Shown in pieces: positions 36,739-45,752 of a DNA stretch of 64,000 nt; position 1 is the first letter of the stretch; each line of letters begins with the position of its first letter. The stretch covers positions 248,001-312,000 of the forward strand of contig MLAX01000005.1 of assembly GCA_001890945.1 (NCBI GenBank), read 5' to 3'. The DNA is from Alphaproteobacteria bacterium AO1-B (GTDB lineage Bacteria > Pseudomonadota > Alphaproteobacteria > Rhizobiales > Stappiaceae). A program made the translations under genes and the position numbers. The notes under the pieces were generated by a model. That model ran no database searches. It was not told where the DNA came from and worked only from the letters and a program-made list of their open reading frames with translations.

Positions 36739-37607
36739 CCCAAGTCCCCTGCATCTGCAGGGTCAAACACATCATCTGGATCGCTGGCCCCGTCAATTGG
36801 CGCTGCATACCCGCCAACTGCCTTCAAGACGTCTGGTGCGGCACCTGCTTCCAGGCAAGCTGCCAGGACAGCGTCCTCCGGCAGATCGCCGGAAACGGCA
36901 AGCAGTGCATCCACACCGGTCGCCGAGCGGTAGAAGCTTAGAACTTCGATCCCCTGGTCCATCAATTTGCCGGGCAAACGGTCAGACCAACGCGCGTCAT
37001 AAACCGCAATTTCCGGCTTGTCGATGATCCTGTCGGATTTGGCAAGAACCAGCGCCGGCAAATCTGCCGGTCGTTCATCAACAAGAACGAGGGGCAAGCG
37101 GGCCTGGATCTGAGCACCGTTCTCATTCAGTCCGCGCCACCAAGGCAAATCCGCCCGGTCGGTCAAGGCCACTAGTCCAATGTCTGAGACGGCATCGCTT
37201 ACAGCACCGGCAACATCCGCGGCATCGCTTCCCGGCACAAGGTCCGCCGAAAACCCGAAATAGTAACGGGCAAGATCCAGCATGCCCACGAGATCACCGC
37301 TGCCGTCCAGATGAATCGCGGACCCAGCGGGCGGGTATAAGCTTGTTGAGAGGATTGCGCGCCAGATTTCTTCAAGGGCAACCAACGGCAATGCGCCTTG
37401 ATTGAGCTCTGCCAATGACCGGATAAGGTCGGTATCACGGTCAAAGTCTGGGGCTCGGGAGGAGGTGTCTGCGCCCTCGTGCAGAGCGGCGAGATTGGTC
37501 TCTGTTTGGTAACGTTCCACCAGCGCATCGTGAATGCGCGCATCGATTTCGGCGAGACGGGCGCGGGCGGTATCGATTGATGCGCCGTTATCCGGGCTCC
37601 GGGTCAT
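36735..37607 (-). CDS. Chorismate mutase with degenerate prephenate dehydratase-like extension
   Basis: This 290-residue protein has an N-terminal AroQ helix ([20 protein letters not shown]) and [20 protein letters not shown] as the linker toward a second domain. From about residue 100 it reads like the start of a P-protein dehydratase domain ([20 protein letters not shown], then [18 protein letters not shown]), but the family's catalytic T-R-F motif and an ACT domain are not visible. It is therefore probably a mutase with a degenerate or repurposed dehydratase-like domain. It heads the operon with hisC and tyrC, overlapping hisC by 4 bp. Confidence 0.75.
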   Translation of the reverse strand: MTRSPDNGASIDTARARLAEIDARIHDALVERYQTETNLAALHEGADTSSRAPDFDRDTDLIRSLAELNQGALPLVALEEIWRAILSTSLYPPAGSAIHLDGSGDLVGMLDLARYYFGFSADLVPGSDAADVAGAVSDAVSDIGLVALTDRADLPWWRGLNENGAQIQARLPLVLVDERPADLPALVLAKSDRIIDKPEIAVYDARWSDRLPGKLMDQGIEVLSFYRSATGVDALLAVSGDLPEDAVLAACLEAGAAPDVLKAVGGYAAPIDGASDPDDVFDPADAGDLG

Positions 37608-37695
37608 TCAAAAATTCCTCAAAACAAGCGTGTGCAGGCGCGGCCCAGTCATAGGCATCTGTCAGAGCAAAGGCAAAAGAATTCCGGATGTGGCG

Positions 37696-38463
37696 CTACT
37701 GCTCCGACCGTTCCCGACGCACTGGTTTCAACCCGGTCGCTGCACCATCTGGAATGAACACGGGGCGCAGAACCCGGAGGCGGCTCTTCTTGCCATCGAC
37801 CGGCAAACTGCGGAACACCAGCTTTTCCGCTTCAAGGATCAGGATGCCGGCGAATGCCGGCCAGAATCGGCGCCCAAGGTTCTCCCAGGTCCGCGCCGTT
37901 CTCTGTATGCTGACCGCCCGCGATGGCGGCATGAAGAGGGCTTCAGAATCGCTCAAGACATTGAACTGGCAGTTCTTCATGAGTTCCTTCAGCTGGCTTC
38001 CCGAATACGGCCGGCCATAGCCGAATGGGGAGAGTTCCGAGCGGGCCCACAAACCGCGCCGGTTGGGCACAACAACGATCACTCGGCCGCCCGGGGCGAG
38101 CACGCGCCACACTTCCCGGAGCATCGCCGATGGATCGGAACAATGATCCAGTGCGTGCACCAGCATGATCCGGTCGAAAGTCGCGCCGGAAAACGGCAAA
38201 GCCTCATCTTCGACCAGGGCGCAGGAATTGGCATGTTCCCGTGGCCAGTGGATGGCGCCTTGGGGGGCCGGCATGGCGGAGACCACCCGTTCGGCCGATC
38301 CATGATACCGGCGCATAAACGGACCTGCATACCCGAGACCCAACAGGCTTTGCCCTTGAAGATCCGGCCACATCTGCGCGACCGGTGCGCCGATCAAGCC
38401 TCGCAGCAACTGCCCAAGTGGAAGATCATAAAAGGCCCGCAAATGAACGACGTCGAGATACAT
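37696..38463 (-). CDS. Class I SAM-dependent methyltransferase
   Basis: The 255-residue protein begins MYLDVVHLRAFYDLPLGQLL. It has a SAM motif GQSLLGLGYAGPFMRRYHG, the acidic/aromatic DRIMLVHALDHCSDPSAML stretch and VWRVLAPGGRVIVVVPNRRG. The start at 38463 is chosen because family similarity begins there; the 60 upstream codons overlap the divergent promoter region. It resembles the uncharacterised methyltransferase usually found divergent from gloB in Rhizobiales. The substrate is unknown. Confidence 0.82.
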   Translation of the reverse strand: MYLDVVHLRAFYDLPLGQLLRGLIGAPVAQMWPDLQGQSLLGLGYAGPFMRRYHGSAERVVSAMPAPQGAIHWPREHANSCALVEDEALPFSGATFDRIMLVHALDHCSDPSAMLREVWRVLAPGGRVIVVVPNRRGLWARSELSPFGYGRPYSGSQLKELMKNCQFNVLSDSEALFMPPSRAVSIQRTARTWENLGRRFWPAFAGILILEAEKLVFRSLPVDGKKSRLRVLRPVFIPDGAATGLKPVRRERSEQ

Positions 38464-38623
38464 AAAATTCGCCTGATGGAAGCTCGGACGGCGATTGAAC
38501 AGGGAACTGTTGTGGAGCGCAAGACTTGAAATCCCGCCAAGCGGATACACCTCAATGGCTTGCCCGCAGCGCCGGTCTTTGCCACTGTGGCGCGCATTCC
38601 GATCCCCGGCCGAGGAGCTTCTC

Positions 38624-39406
38624 ATGTCTTTAAGCGACACCACCGAAATTCATCAGTTTGCCTGCCTGGACGACAATTTTGGTGTTCTCATACATGACCG
38701 AGAGAGCGGCACGACAGTGGCTGTCGATGTGCCGGATGCCGCAGCCTATGAGGCGGCCTTGGCGGAAACCGGCTGGAAACTCAGCCATATCCTGATCACC
38801 CACCATCATTGGGATCACGTGCAGGGGCTCGGAGAGTTGAAGACCAAAACCGGTGCGGTGGTGATCGGTCCGGAGCGGTCACGTCAAAAGATCTCAGAGC
38901 TCGACCGGACCGTCGAGGACGGCGATGATGTCTTGTGTGGGCCTTATGAGGTCAAGGCCATTGCAACGCCTGGCCACACGCTGGATCAGATTTCCTGGTA
39001 CATTCCCTCAATCAAGGTTGCCCATACCGGCGATACACTGTTTGCGCTGGGCTGCGGCCGGGTGTTTGAAGGCGACAAGGAGATGATGTGGGCCTCGCTA
39101 TCTCATCTTATGCACCGGCTGCCGGATGAAACCACGATCTACTGCGGACATGAATATACCGAGGCCAATGCGAAGTTTGCCTTGACCATCGAGCCGGGCA
39201 ATGAAGCCTTGCAGGCACGCGCCAAGGAGATCGCCGACATCCGCGCTCTGGGCAAGCCGACATTGCCGACGACAATGGCAGCGGAAAAGGCAACCAACCC
39301 GTTTCTTCGCGCAGGTGAAGCGTCGGTCGCAGACGCGCTGGGCATGGCGGGGCAGTCGGCAGAGGCTGTGTTCACTGAAATCCGTACGCGCAAAGACAAT
39401 GCCTGA
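38624..39406 (+). CDS. gloB: Hydroxyacylglutathione hydrolase (glyoxalase II)
   Basis: The 260-residue metallo-beta-lactamase-fold enzyme has the binuclear zinc motif ILITHHHWDHVQGLGE (about residue 58), ATPGHTLDQISWYIP, HTGDTLFALGCGRVFEG and the glutathione-binding C-terminal helices with TIYCGHEYTEANAKFAL. It hydrolyses S-lactoylglutathione to lactate in methylglyoxal detoxification. GAGGAG lies 7 bp before the ATG; the longer open frame upstream is not GloB sequence. Glutathione synthase (gshB) is also in this window. Confidence 0.95.
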   Translation: MSLSDTTEIHQFACLDDNFGVLIHDRESGTTVAVDVPDAAAYEAALAETGWKLSHILITHHHWDHVQGLGELKTKTGAVVIGPERSRQKISELDRTVEDGDDVLCGPYEVKAIATPGHTLDQISWYIPSIKVAHTGDTLFALGCGRVFEGDKEMMWASLSHLMHRLPDETTIYCGHEYTEANAKFALTIEPGNEALQARAKEIADIRALGKPTLPTTMAAEKATNPFLRAGEASVADALGMAGQSAEAVFTEIRTRKDNA

Positions 39407-39546
39407 TCGTAGAGCAGTGTCTTGACGCTGCATTCACCACCCGCCTGATGGTGCGGCTCGATCAAGAAACTTTGACCGGACCGCTAAAAACGCAGGCCAA
39501 CCGCTCCTATATCCAAGTCGTTGTGATCCTGTAAGGGGCAGAAACC
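39407..39546. other. Intergenic region after gloB
   Basis: 140 bp with no gene or terminator seen. With the small gene and the hairpin that follow, it fills the 449 bp between gloB and the cupin gene. Confidence 0.4.
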
Positions 39547-39765
39547 ATGAAGACTGACAGGTCTTTAGACCCATCCGGACGGACTCCGGAACAACGCGCC
39601 CAGGATGTGGTGCAGAGAATTGCAAGCCAGGCCGAACCCATTCCACTCACCCACGGCGGTGGCCACCGCCTCGATATGCAAGTGCTCTACGAAGAAATCG
39701 TCGCCGCTCTCCGGGAAACCGTCGATGACATCGCGTTTTGCACTGAGTCCAAACCCAATCACTGA
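39547..39765 (+). CDS. Possible small protein of unknown function
   Basis: The 72-residue frame begins MKTDRSLDPSGRTPEQRAQD with GGGG 8 bp before the ATG. It is polar, with a single amphipathic helix near MQVLYEEIVAALRETVDD, and no signal peptide or membrane span. The composition is protein-like rather than a shadow, and there is no competing frame on the other strand. No family is recognised. Confidence 0.45.
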   Translation: MKTDRSLDPSGRTPEQRAQDVVQRIASQAEPIPLTHGGGHRLDMQVLYEEIVAALRETVDDIAFCTESKPNH

Positions 39766-39802
39766 CATTATTGTCCAACTCCCAACAATTCTCCGGCGCG
39801 GA

Positions 39803-39832
39803 TTGGAAACACCTGTTATTCAGGTGTTCCAA
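39803..39832. repeat. Long bulged inverted repeat
   Basis: TTGGAAACACCTG and CAGGTGTTCCAA pair over 12 bp with one bulged A around the loop TTATT. It lies 24 bp before the cupin gene start. There is no U-run after it, so it may be a leader structure or operator rather than a terminator. Confidence 0.6.
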
Positions 39833-39855
39833 TTGCCTTAGACCACGGGACTGGT

Positions 39856-40299
39856 ATGCCGGTTGATCCAACTCTTTCCGCCGACAACATCGTTGACCTC
39901 CTGAAGATGCAGCCGCATCCGGAGGGTGGGTTTTATGCGGAAACCTTTCGTGATGATGTCACGGACGCGCAAGGGCGTGCGGCCTCCACGCTGATCTATT
40001 TCCTGTTGCCAGACGGCATCGTATCCCGCTGGCACAAGGTGGACGCCGTGGAGACCTGGCATTGGTATGCCGGTGCGGCGCTGGAACTGTCCATAAGCGC
40101 GGATGGCACCAGTACGCAGGTGGTCCGCCTCGGCAATGACTTGGTTGGCGGAGAGCGCCCGCAAGGAATTGTGCCGCGTGAGGCCTGGCAGCAAGCCCGC
40201 TCACTCGGAGCATGGACACTCGTCGGCTGTACCGTCGCGCCGGGATTTCAGTTCGAAGGATTTGAAATGGCGCCAGAAGGGTGGGAACCGGGGGCGTAA
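39856..40299 (+). CDS. Cupin family protein, DUF985 type
   Basis: The 147-residue protein has the DUF985 layout: MQPHPEGGFYAETFRDD, then STLIYFLLPDGIVSRWHKVD, ETWHWYAGAALELSI and the C-terminal GAWTLVGCTVAPGFQFEGFE. This is a single RmlC-like cupin barrel with the metal-site His residues reduced or relocated; the function is unknown. It is convergent with the DUF533 gene, 33 bp apart. Confidence 0.88.
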   Translation: MPVDPTLSADNIVDLLKMQPHPEGGFYAETFRDDVTDAQGRAASTLIYFLLPDGIVSRWHKVDAVETWHWYAGAALELSISADGTSTQVVRLGNDLVGGERPQGIVPREAWQQARSLGAWTLVGCTVAPGFQFEGFEMAPEGWEPGA

Positions 40300-40332
40300 A
40301 GCACGCCCCGGATCCCCCAGCGACTGAAGGTG

Positions 40333-41088
40333 TTACCCGGCCATCTCCGCTTCGCGGACCGCCATTTCGATTTCCTGCACCAGACCCTCTTCGAGGCCAA
40401 GCCGGGCGGCCAGCATCTGGAGATATGCTTTTTCCGCTGGATGGTCTGGGTCAATGGCGAGCCGGGACGCGGCGTAGATCTCGGCGGCCGTTTCCGGACA
40501 AGTTGCGCTGGCAACGACCTTGTCGAGATCAAGCGGTGAACGCAGCTCATCCATCAGAAACGCCTTAGCTTCGCTATCGAGACCGGCTTCATCAATCTTT
40601 TCAAAGATCCGGTCCTGCTCGTCCCGGTCGATATGGCCGTCAGCCTTGGCGGCTGAAATCATGGCAGTCAGAAGGTTGACTGCGAACTGATTTTCGCCGC
40701 CCGGCTGCTGCGCCGGGTCGAAGGCGGTGCCGCGCGGGGCTTCCAGCGGGATCGGCTCGTCTTGCGGATAGTGCGGACGTGGTGCGTTTTGCTTGTTGGC
40801 CTGATGGCCCTGATAAGCCTTGTAAGCAAGACCTGCGACCAGCGCCAAGCCGCCATAAGTGACCGCTTTTTTGCCCATTTTCCGGCCGGACTTTGAGCCA
40901 AGCATCAACCCGGCAAGGCTGCCAAGCGCCAGGCCGCCACCTTGTGAGGACAGAAAATCCTTGCCTTGGGAGAGAAGATCACCGGATCCGCCACGCTGGT
41001 TCTGACCAGGATATTGGCCGCCTTGCCCGCCGGGGGCGCCGCCCTGGCTACCCAAAAACTGATCCAGCAAGGATTTTGCATCAAACAT
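40333..41088 (-). CDS. DUF533 / TerB-like protein (YebE-type)
   Basis: The 251-residue product has a Gly/Gln-rich N-terminus, a hydrophobic glycine-zipper-like segment (GGLALGSLAGLMLGSKSGRK and YGGLALVAGLAYKAYQGHQA) and a C-terminal TerB-like helical domain (AVNLLTAMISAAKADGHIDR, then DEQDRIFEKIDEAGLDSEAK). The Asp-rich DGHIDRDEQD segment looks EF-hand-like and could bind metal. The family is widespread and uncharacterised; the hydrophobic part suggests membrane association. It is divergent from nothing close by and reads toward the cupin gene. Confidence 0.88.
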   Translation of the reverse strand: MFDAKSLLDQFLGSQGGAPGGQGGQYPGQNQRGGSGDLLSQGKDFLSSQGGGLALGSLAGLMLGSKSGRKMGKKAVTYGGLALVAGLAYKAYQGHQANKQNAPRPHYPQDEPIPLEAPRGTAFDPAQQPGGENQFAVNLLTAMISAAKADGHIDRDEQDRIFEKIDEAGLDSEAKAFLMDELRSPLDLDKVVASATCPETAAEIYAASRLAIDPDHPAEKAYLQMLAARLGLEEGLVQEIEMAVREAEMAG

Positions 41089-41224
41089 GTTTGGCTCCCT
41101 ATGTCCGCCGAGGACGAAATCATCGTTCTTCAGATGGGGTTTTTGCGCCCGGTCGCAAGGTTATGCCGTTATTCATAGCCGTTTTTCATCAAACAGTTTG
41201 GGTCAGCGACCGTCGTGTCGATAT

Positions 41225-41692
41225 TCACGTCAAAGGCAACAGGTTGTCGTCCTTCAACGTGTCCATCGCAATGGAGGACTTCACGTGCTGGACAGCTTCT
41301 TGGGGCAAGAGCTCGTCGTTGACGATCCGGCTGAGAGCTTTCAGGTCCCGGACGACCACTTTCAGCATGTAATCGACATCCCCGGTGAGCGTATGGGCCT
41401 CCTGAACTTCCGGCATGGCGGTGACCATGTTGCGGAATTTTCGGGCGTTCTCCCGGCTGTGGGCGCCCAAGGTCACCCCAACAAAGGCTGTCACGGTAAA
41501 GCCCAGGGCCTCGGGATTAAGGGCCGCCCGATACCGGCGGATGATGCCGGTGTCCTCCAGTTTCTGCCGGCGCCGGGAGACCTGGCTGGCAGACAAGCCG
41601 ATCGTTTCGCCAATCTCCGCATTGGTTGCGGCTGAATTTTCCTGAAGGGCGGCGAGCAACTTCACATCAAAGCTGTCTAGTGCAATTTGCAT
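41225..41692 (-). CDS. Lrp/AsnC family transcriptional regulator
   Basis: The 155-residue protein has the N-terminal HTH (LDSFDVKLLAALQENSAATN, IGETIGLSASQVSRRRQKLE) and a C-terminal RAM domain (FVGVTLGAHSRENARKFRNM, EAHTLTGDVDYMLKVVVRDL). Lrp-type regulators sense amino acids. It is divergent from hppD with 127 bp between starts, so control of tyrosine catabolism through HppD by an aromatic amino acid is a reasonable inference. Confidence 0.93.
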   Translation of the reverse strand: MQIALDSFDVKLLAALQENSAATNAEIGETIGLSASQVSRRRQKLEDTGIIRRYRAALNPEALGFTVTAFVGVTLGAHSRENARKFRNMVTAMPEVQEAHTLTGDVDYMLKVVVRDLKALSRIVNDELLPQEAVQHVKSSIAMDTLKDDNLLPLT

Positions 41693-41819
41693 GCTGATTT
41701 TTCTCTAACTGCGCACGAAACACGCATCACTATACGGCAAATCACGCAGATTGCACACACCCTGCGCGCGGTCCCGGGCATTCTGGACGTAAAGTTTGCA
41801 CTTTCCAGGAGGATCCGCC

Positions 41820-42932
41820 ATGGGACCGTTCCCGCACGATGCGCCGCCGGCGCAAATCACCCCGCAGAACCCGGCCGGCACGGACGGTTTTGAATTCGTC
41901 GAATTCGCGCATCCGGAGCCGGAAAAACTCGACACCTTGTTCCGCAAAATGGGCTATGTGCCAGTCGCGAAACACAAGACCAAAGAGATTACGCTCTACC
42001 GTCAGGGTGACATTACTTATGTTCTGAATTCGGAGCCTGGCAGCCACGCCACGCGTTTCGTTGAAGATCACGGACCGTGTGCCCCATCCATGGCATGGCG
42101 GGTGGTCGATGCGCAAAAGGCTTATGACCACGCCATTTCCAAAGGGGCGGAGCCTTATGCCGACAATGACAAGACCCTGAACGTTCCCGCCATCAAGGGC
42201 ATCGGCGGCTCGCTGCTGTATTTCATTGAAGCCTACGGCGACAAGGGATCAGCTTATTCTGCGGAATTTAACTGGCTTGGGGACGTGGATCCGAAACCGG
42301 AAGGGGTCGGCTTCTATTACCTCGATCACCTGACGCACAACGTCTACCGCGGCAATATGGACAAGTGGTGGGATTTTTACCGCGACCTCTTCAACTTCAA
42401 ACAGATCCATTTCTTCGACATTGATGGCCGGATCACAGGCCTTGTCAGCCGGGCGATTACTTCGCCGTGCGGCAAGATCCGCATTCCGTTGAACGAATCC
42501 AAGGATGATACCAGCCAGATCGAAGAGTATCTGCGCAAGTACAAGGGCGAAGGTATTCAGCACATCGCGGTTGGCTCGGACGACATCTACACCAGCACGG
42601 ACAAGCTGGCAGATAACGAGCTGAAGTTCATGCCGGGCCCGCCGGACACTTACTACGAGATGTCCCGTGACCGGGTGCACGGTCATGATGAACCGATCGA
42701 GCGGATGAAGCGTCACGGCATCCTGATCGATGGCGAAGGCGTCATCGATGGCGGCATGACCAAGATCCTTCTGCAGATTTTTTCCAAAACCGTCATCGGT
42801 CCTATCTTCTTTGAATTCATTCAAAGAAAAGGCGATGAAGGCTTCGGCGAAGGAAATTTCCGGGCGCTTTTTGAATCGATCGAGGAAGATCAGATCCGCC
42901 GGGGTGTGTTGGCAACAGACGCTGCCGAATAA
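41820..42932 (+). CDS. hppD: 4-hydroxyphenylpyruvate dioxygenase
   Basis: The 370-residue enzyme converts 4-hydroxyphenylpyruvate to homogentisate in Tyr/Phe degradation. The N-terminal half-barrel contains FEFVEFAHPEPEKLDTLFRK. The catalytic half shows the Fe(II) ligands in YLDHLTHNVYRGNMDKWW (His), GIQHIAVGSDDIY (His) and IFFEFIQRKGDEGFGEGNF (Glu). The ATG has AGGAGG 7 bp upstream. No homogentisate dioxygenase gene is adjacent. The divergent Lrp gene probably regulates it. It ends in a strong hairpin terminator. Confidence 0.96.
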   Translation: MGPFPHDAPPAQITPQNPAGTDGFEFVEFAHPEPEKLDTLFRKMGYVPVAKHKTKEITLYRQGDITYVLNSEPGSHATRFVEDHGPCAPSMAWRVVDAQKAYDHAISKGAEPYADNDKTLNVPAIKGIGGSLLYFIEAYGDKGSAYSAEFNWLGDVDPKPEGVGFYYLDHLTHNVYRGNMDKWWDFYRDLFNFKQIHFFDIDGRITGLVSRAITSPCGKIRIPLNESKDDTSQIEEYLRKYKGEGIQHIAVGSDDIYTSTDKLADNELKFMPGPPDTYYEMSRDRVHGHDEPIERMKRHGILIDGEGVIDGGMTKILLQIFSKTVIGPIFFEFIQRKGDEGFGEGNFRALFESIEEDQIRRGVLATDAAE

Positions 42933-42951
42933 CGGCGGTACCTAAAGAAAA

Positions 42952-42980
42952 GCCCCCTCAGGCCGAGCGCCTGAGGGGGC
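42952..42980. terminator. Strong hairpin terminator between hppD and the beta-barrel gene
   Basis: GCCCCCTCAGGC-CGAGC-GCCTGAGGGGGC is a perfect 12-bp stem. The better U-run is on the minus strand (TTTTCTTTA), after the convergent porin-like gene; on the plus strand CTCCTTGTCC follows. Confidence 0.85.
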
Positions 42981-42999
42981 CTCCTTGTCCGATATCCAA

Positions 43000-43806
43000 T
43001 CAAAAACGGTAGTTCACGCCGAGGCGCGCGAGAAAGCCTGTGTTGTCGGATTCTGCAGCATAATCGATGCCATCCAGCGCGCCGACCGAACGCACAGCTG
43101 CATTCCCGGTGGCTGTGACATTGCTGTCTTCCAGATCGTAGTAGAGACCATCAAGCTTCATTGAGATGTTGTCGGTGACTTTGACTTCCGCACCGCCGCC
43201 AAGGGTCCAGCCGAATTTCAACTCATCATCGCTGCCGTTCCATGCAAGTGCGGGCGCATCGACACCGTTGACGGACGTCTCCAGTTCAACCTGACCCATG
43301 GCCAGGCCGCCTGTTGCAAAGACCAAAAACCGGTCGGACGCCGCGTAGCCGAGACGTCCGCGCACGGTGCTGAAAAAGCTCATCCGCTTCTTTGCGGATG
43401 TTGTAAGGCGGGTTCCGAGAACTGCAGCGCCTGTAAACGAGCTGCTTTTGTTGATGTCAGCCCAGGAAATGTCGCCTTCGAGACCGGCCACAAAATTGTT
43501 GATCTGATAATCATAACCAGCGGTTAGACCGCCCAGGACCCCATTTCCCGAGAGGCCAAGGGAAGAGGGGACAATCGTGGTGCCAAGGGATTGAAAGCCG
43601 CTCGTGCCTGTTGTGGTCGCATCGTCATCGGACCATCCCCAGCCCAAGAACGCGCCAGCATAAAAGCCAGTCCAGCTGCTGACGGGAGGAACCTCAATAA
43701 TTGGTTCCAATGTTGGAAAGTCTGCCGCATTCACGGAGTATGGAATCAGGGTTCCGGCGACTATGGCAGCGGCACTCAGTATTTTAACATGATGCTGACC
43801 GGGCAT
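43000..43806 (-). CDS. Outer-membrane beta-barrel protein, Omp25/RopB-like
   Basis: The 268-residue product has a signal peptide (LSAAAIVAGTLIPYSVNAA). Alternating beta-strand segments follow: SSWTGFYAGAFLGWGW, GGLTAGYDYQINNFVAGLEG, FSTVRGRLGYAASDRFLVFA and GWTLGGGAEVKVTDNISMKL, ending in LARLGVNYRF with the terminal Phe typical of BamA substrates. Proteins of this type are abundant, structural outer-membrane proteins of Rhizobiales. GGAG lies 5 bp before the ATG. The gene shares the strong hairpin with hppD. Confidence 0.92.
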   Translation of the reverse strand: MPGQHHVKILSAAAIVAGTLIPYSVNAADFPTLEPIIEVPPVSSWTGFYAGAFLGWGWSDDDATTTGTSGFQSLGTTIVPSSLGLSGNGVLGGLTAGYDYQINNFVAGLEGDISWADINKSSSFTGAAVLGTRLTTSAKKRMSFFSTVRGRLGYAASDRFLVFATGGLAMGQVELETSVNGVDAPALAWNGSDDELKFGWTLGGGAEVKVTDNISMKLDGLYYDLEDSNVTATGNAAVRSVGALDGIDYAAESDNTGFLARLGVNYRF

Positions 43807-44254
43807 GTCGTCTCCATGGATCGTGAGTTGTGATATTCAAATCAACTGGGTTCAGATCTTACTCTGCGTCATCTATTTCAATTACGCTAATTTTTCTTGG
43901 TTAACAAAACTTTTCCGCTAACGGTTTAGCAACGGTCTTGTTCTCGTTTATTCTTTTTTGGCAGTGAGTAATTCAGCTAAACTGTTCCGCATCGACCTGC
44001 GGCGGTTTGTGTCTTGCCGTATGTAGGAGATGGTCAGCCCAAACAGGAATTCGCGTCACATTCGGGAAAAACGACTCAGTTCAGTCCTTAAATGCACGCG
44101 GGCCGCGGTTTGCCCGAATCGTGAAACGCGACATGGGAAATGCGAACCGCAAACTTTTTTGGATTAAAGAAGGAATAACCAATTCATCCGGGTGTTTTAG
44201 ACACAGAGGCTCCTGAACAGGCCCTCTATTGCATTGTCTAAGCACACACTTCAG
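43807..44254. other. Intergenic region, possibly encoding a small RNA
   Basis: About 450 bp that is AT-richer than its surroundings and has no convincing gene; a 69-codon frame at 44007-44216 has no ribosome-binding site and no recognisable sequence. It ends directly in a textbook plus-strand terminator that no annotated gene accounts for, so an unannotated plus-strand transcript (small RNA or short peptide) is likely. Confidence 0.45.
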
Positions 44255-44283
44255 CCCTCACACTTTGGTGTGAGGGTTTTTTT
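44255..44283 (+). terminator. Orphan Rho-independent terminator
   Basis: CCCTCACAC-TTTG-GTGTGAGGG is a perfect 9-bp stem followed by TTTTTTT on the plus strand. No plus-strand gene ends nearby and gshB runs the other way, so it must terminate an unannotated transcript. Confidence 0.9.
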
Positions 44284-44310
44284 CTAGCTGCTGCAGCCCC
44301 GGACTGCGGT

Positions 44311-45255
44311 TCAGCCCGTGATTTTTTGCTCCAGGACATCCCAGATTTTTGCCGCGACATCCGGGCCGCCGAGGTTCTGGATAGCGCGGATGCCGGTTGG
44401 GGCGGTGACGTTGATTTCCGTCAACATGCCGTCGATCACATCAATGCCGACCAGGATCAGGCCTTTTTCGCGCAGAGACGGTCCGAGGCGGGCGCAGATT
44501 TCCCGTTCCCGTTCTGTCAGATCACTGTCTGTCGGCGCGCCGCCACGCACCATGTTGGAGCGGAGATCGCCCGCCGCCGGGACACGGTTCACCGCACCGG
44601 CAAACTCACCGTTGACCAAGAGAATGCGTTTGTCGCCGTGTTTGACGTTCGGCAGGAACTGCTGAATGACCCAGGGTTCGCGGAATGTGGCGGCAAAGAA
44701 GTCGTACAGAGATCCGTAGTTCAGATCATCTTTTGTGATCCGGAACACCGCCGCGCCGCCATGGCCGAAGAGCGGCTTCATGACGATATCGCCGTATTCC
44801 TCGCGGAAAAGATCGATTTCCGCCCGGTCCTTGGTGATCAGGGTCGGCGGCATCAAATCCGGAAATTCGGTGACGAACAGTTTTTCCGGCGCGTTGCGTA
44901 CTTCCGTTGGATCGTTCACCACCAGAGTGTCCGGGTGGATCTTGTCCAAGATGTGCGTTGCCGCGATATAGGACAGATCGAACGGCGGGTCCTGCCGCAT
45001 CAGCACCACATCGATCTCGCGCATGTTGGTGCGCGTCCGCTCACCGAGCGTGAAGTGGTTGCCCTTTTCATCGCGCACTGTGACAGGCTCAAGCGCGCAA
45101 AAGACCTCATCCCCACGCATTGCCAGCCGGTCCGGTGTGTAGTGATAGAGTTCGTGGCCGCGCTTTTGGGCCTCCAGCATCATTGCAAAGGCGCTGTCGC
45201 CGGCAATGTTGATGGATTCGATATGGTCCATCTGGACCGCGACTTTTATCGGCAT
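44311..45255 (-). CDS. gshB: Glutathione synthase
   Basis: The 314-residue ATP-grasp ligase joins gamma-glutamylcysteine and glycine. It opens with [20 protein letters not shown] and has [38 protein letters not shown] (ATP site), [19 protein letters not shown] at the C-terminus and [18 protein letters not shown] in between. It is third in the rsmI-yraN-gshB order, 108 bp after yraN, an arrangement common in Rhizobiales. Glutathione also feeds gloB and possibly the gamma-glutamyltransferase in this window. Confidence 0.96.
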   Translation of the reverse strand: MPIKVAVQMDHIESINIAGDSAFAMMLEAQKRGHELYHYTPDRLAMRGDEVFCALEPVTVRDEKGNHFTLGERTRTNMREIDVVLMRQDPPFDLSYIAATHILDKIHPDTLVVNDPTEVRNAPEKLFVTEFPDLMPPTLITKDRAEIDLFREEYGDIVMKPLFGHGGAAVFRITKDDLNYGSLYDFFAATFREPWVIQQFLPNVKHGDKRILLVNGEFAGAVNRVPAAGDLRSNMVRGGAPTDSDLTEREREICARLGPSLREKGLILVGIDVIDGMLTEINVTAPTGIRAIQNLGGPDVAAKIWDVLEQKITG

Positions 45256-45363
45256 GAGGCCACTCCCGGCGGGGCGCCATCCGTTTGAAACGGTGCGCTT
45301 GGGGCAAAAGACTGTTCGCGGCAGATATGCGGTCCGGGACAGGGTTTGTCTAGAGGCCTGGTG

Positions 45364-45750
45364 TCAGTCTCTCGCCTCAAAGGCGTTCACGATCCGCTCA
45401 GGCAGGGCCCACGGGCGAATGATCATGACGTCGAATCGGAGTGTGAAAAAGCCGGCTTTCGGATGTTCTGCAACGAAGATCTTTGCGGCCCGGACGATCC
45501 GCTGTTGGCTGGCCGGGGTCACAGCTTCAAGTGCGGCTTGCCGGGATTTACGAGCCTTGACCTCGATAAAGGCGACGGTCGTGCGTTTCTTGGCGATCAA
45601 GTCGATTTCGCCCGCCTTCGTCTTGTAGCGTTGCTTCAGGATGCGCCAACCGGTCAGGCGCAAGTACCAAGCAGCAAAATTTTCGGCAGAAAGACCACGC
45701 GTATGAGCTTTGCGGCGGCTTTCTGTTCCGTGGCTGTCGCGCTTTGCCAC
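45364..45750 (-). CDS. yraN: YraN family (UPF0102) nuclease-like protein
   Basis: The 128-residue protein has the restriction-endonuclease-like core: GLSAENFAAWYLRLTGWRIL, then YKTKAGEIDLIAKKRTTVAF and IEVKARKSRQAALEAVTP, which gives the E-x(n)-D-x(n)-ExK metal site. The family is distantly related to archaeal Holliday junction resolvases; its cellular role is unsettled. It starts 2 bp after the rsmI stop, so the two are cotranscribed. Confidence 0.95.
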   Translation of the reverse strand: MAKRDSHGTESRRKAHTRGLSAENFAAWYLRLTGWRILKQRYKTKAGEIDLIAKKRTTVAFIEVKARKSRQAALEAVTPASQQRIVRAAKIFVAEHPKAGFFTLRFDVMIIRPWALPERIVNAFEARD

Positions 45751-45752
45751 GG

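Noticed and set aside
44007-44216. 69-codon open frame before the orphan terminator
   Set aside because: No ribosome-binding site and no recognisable sequence; kept only as part of a possible small RNA region.
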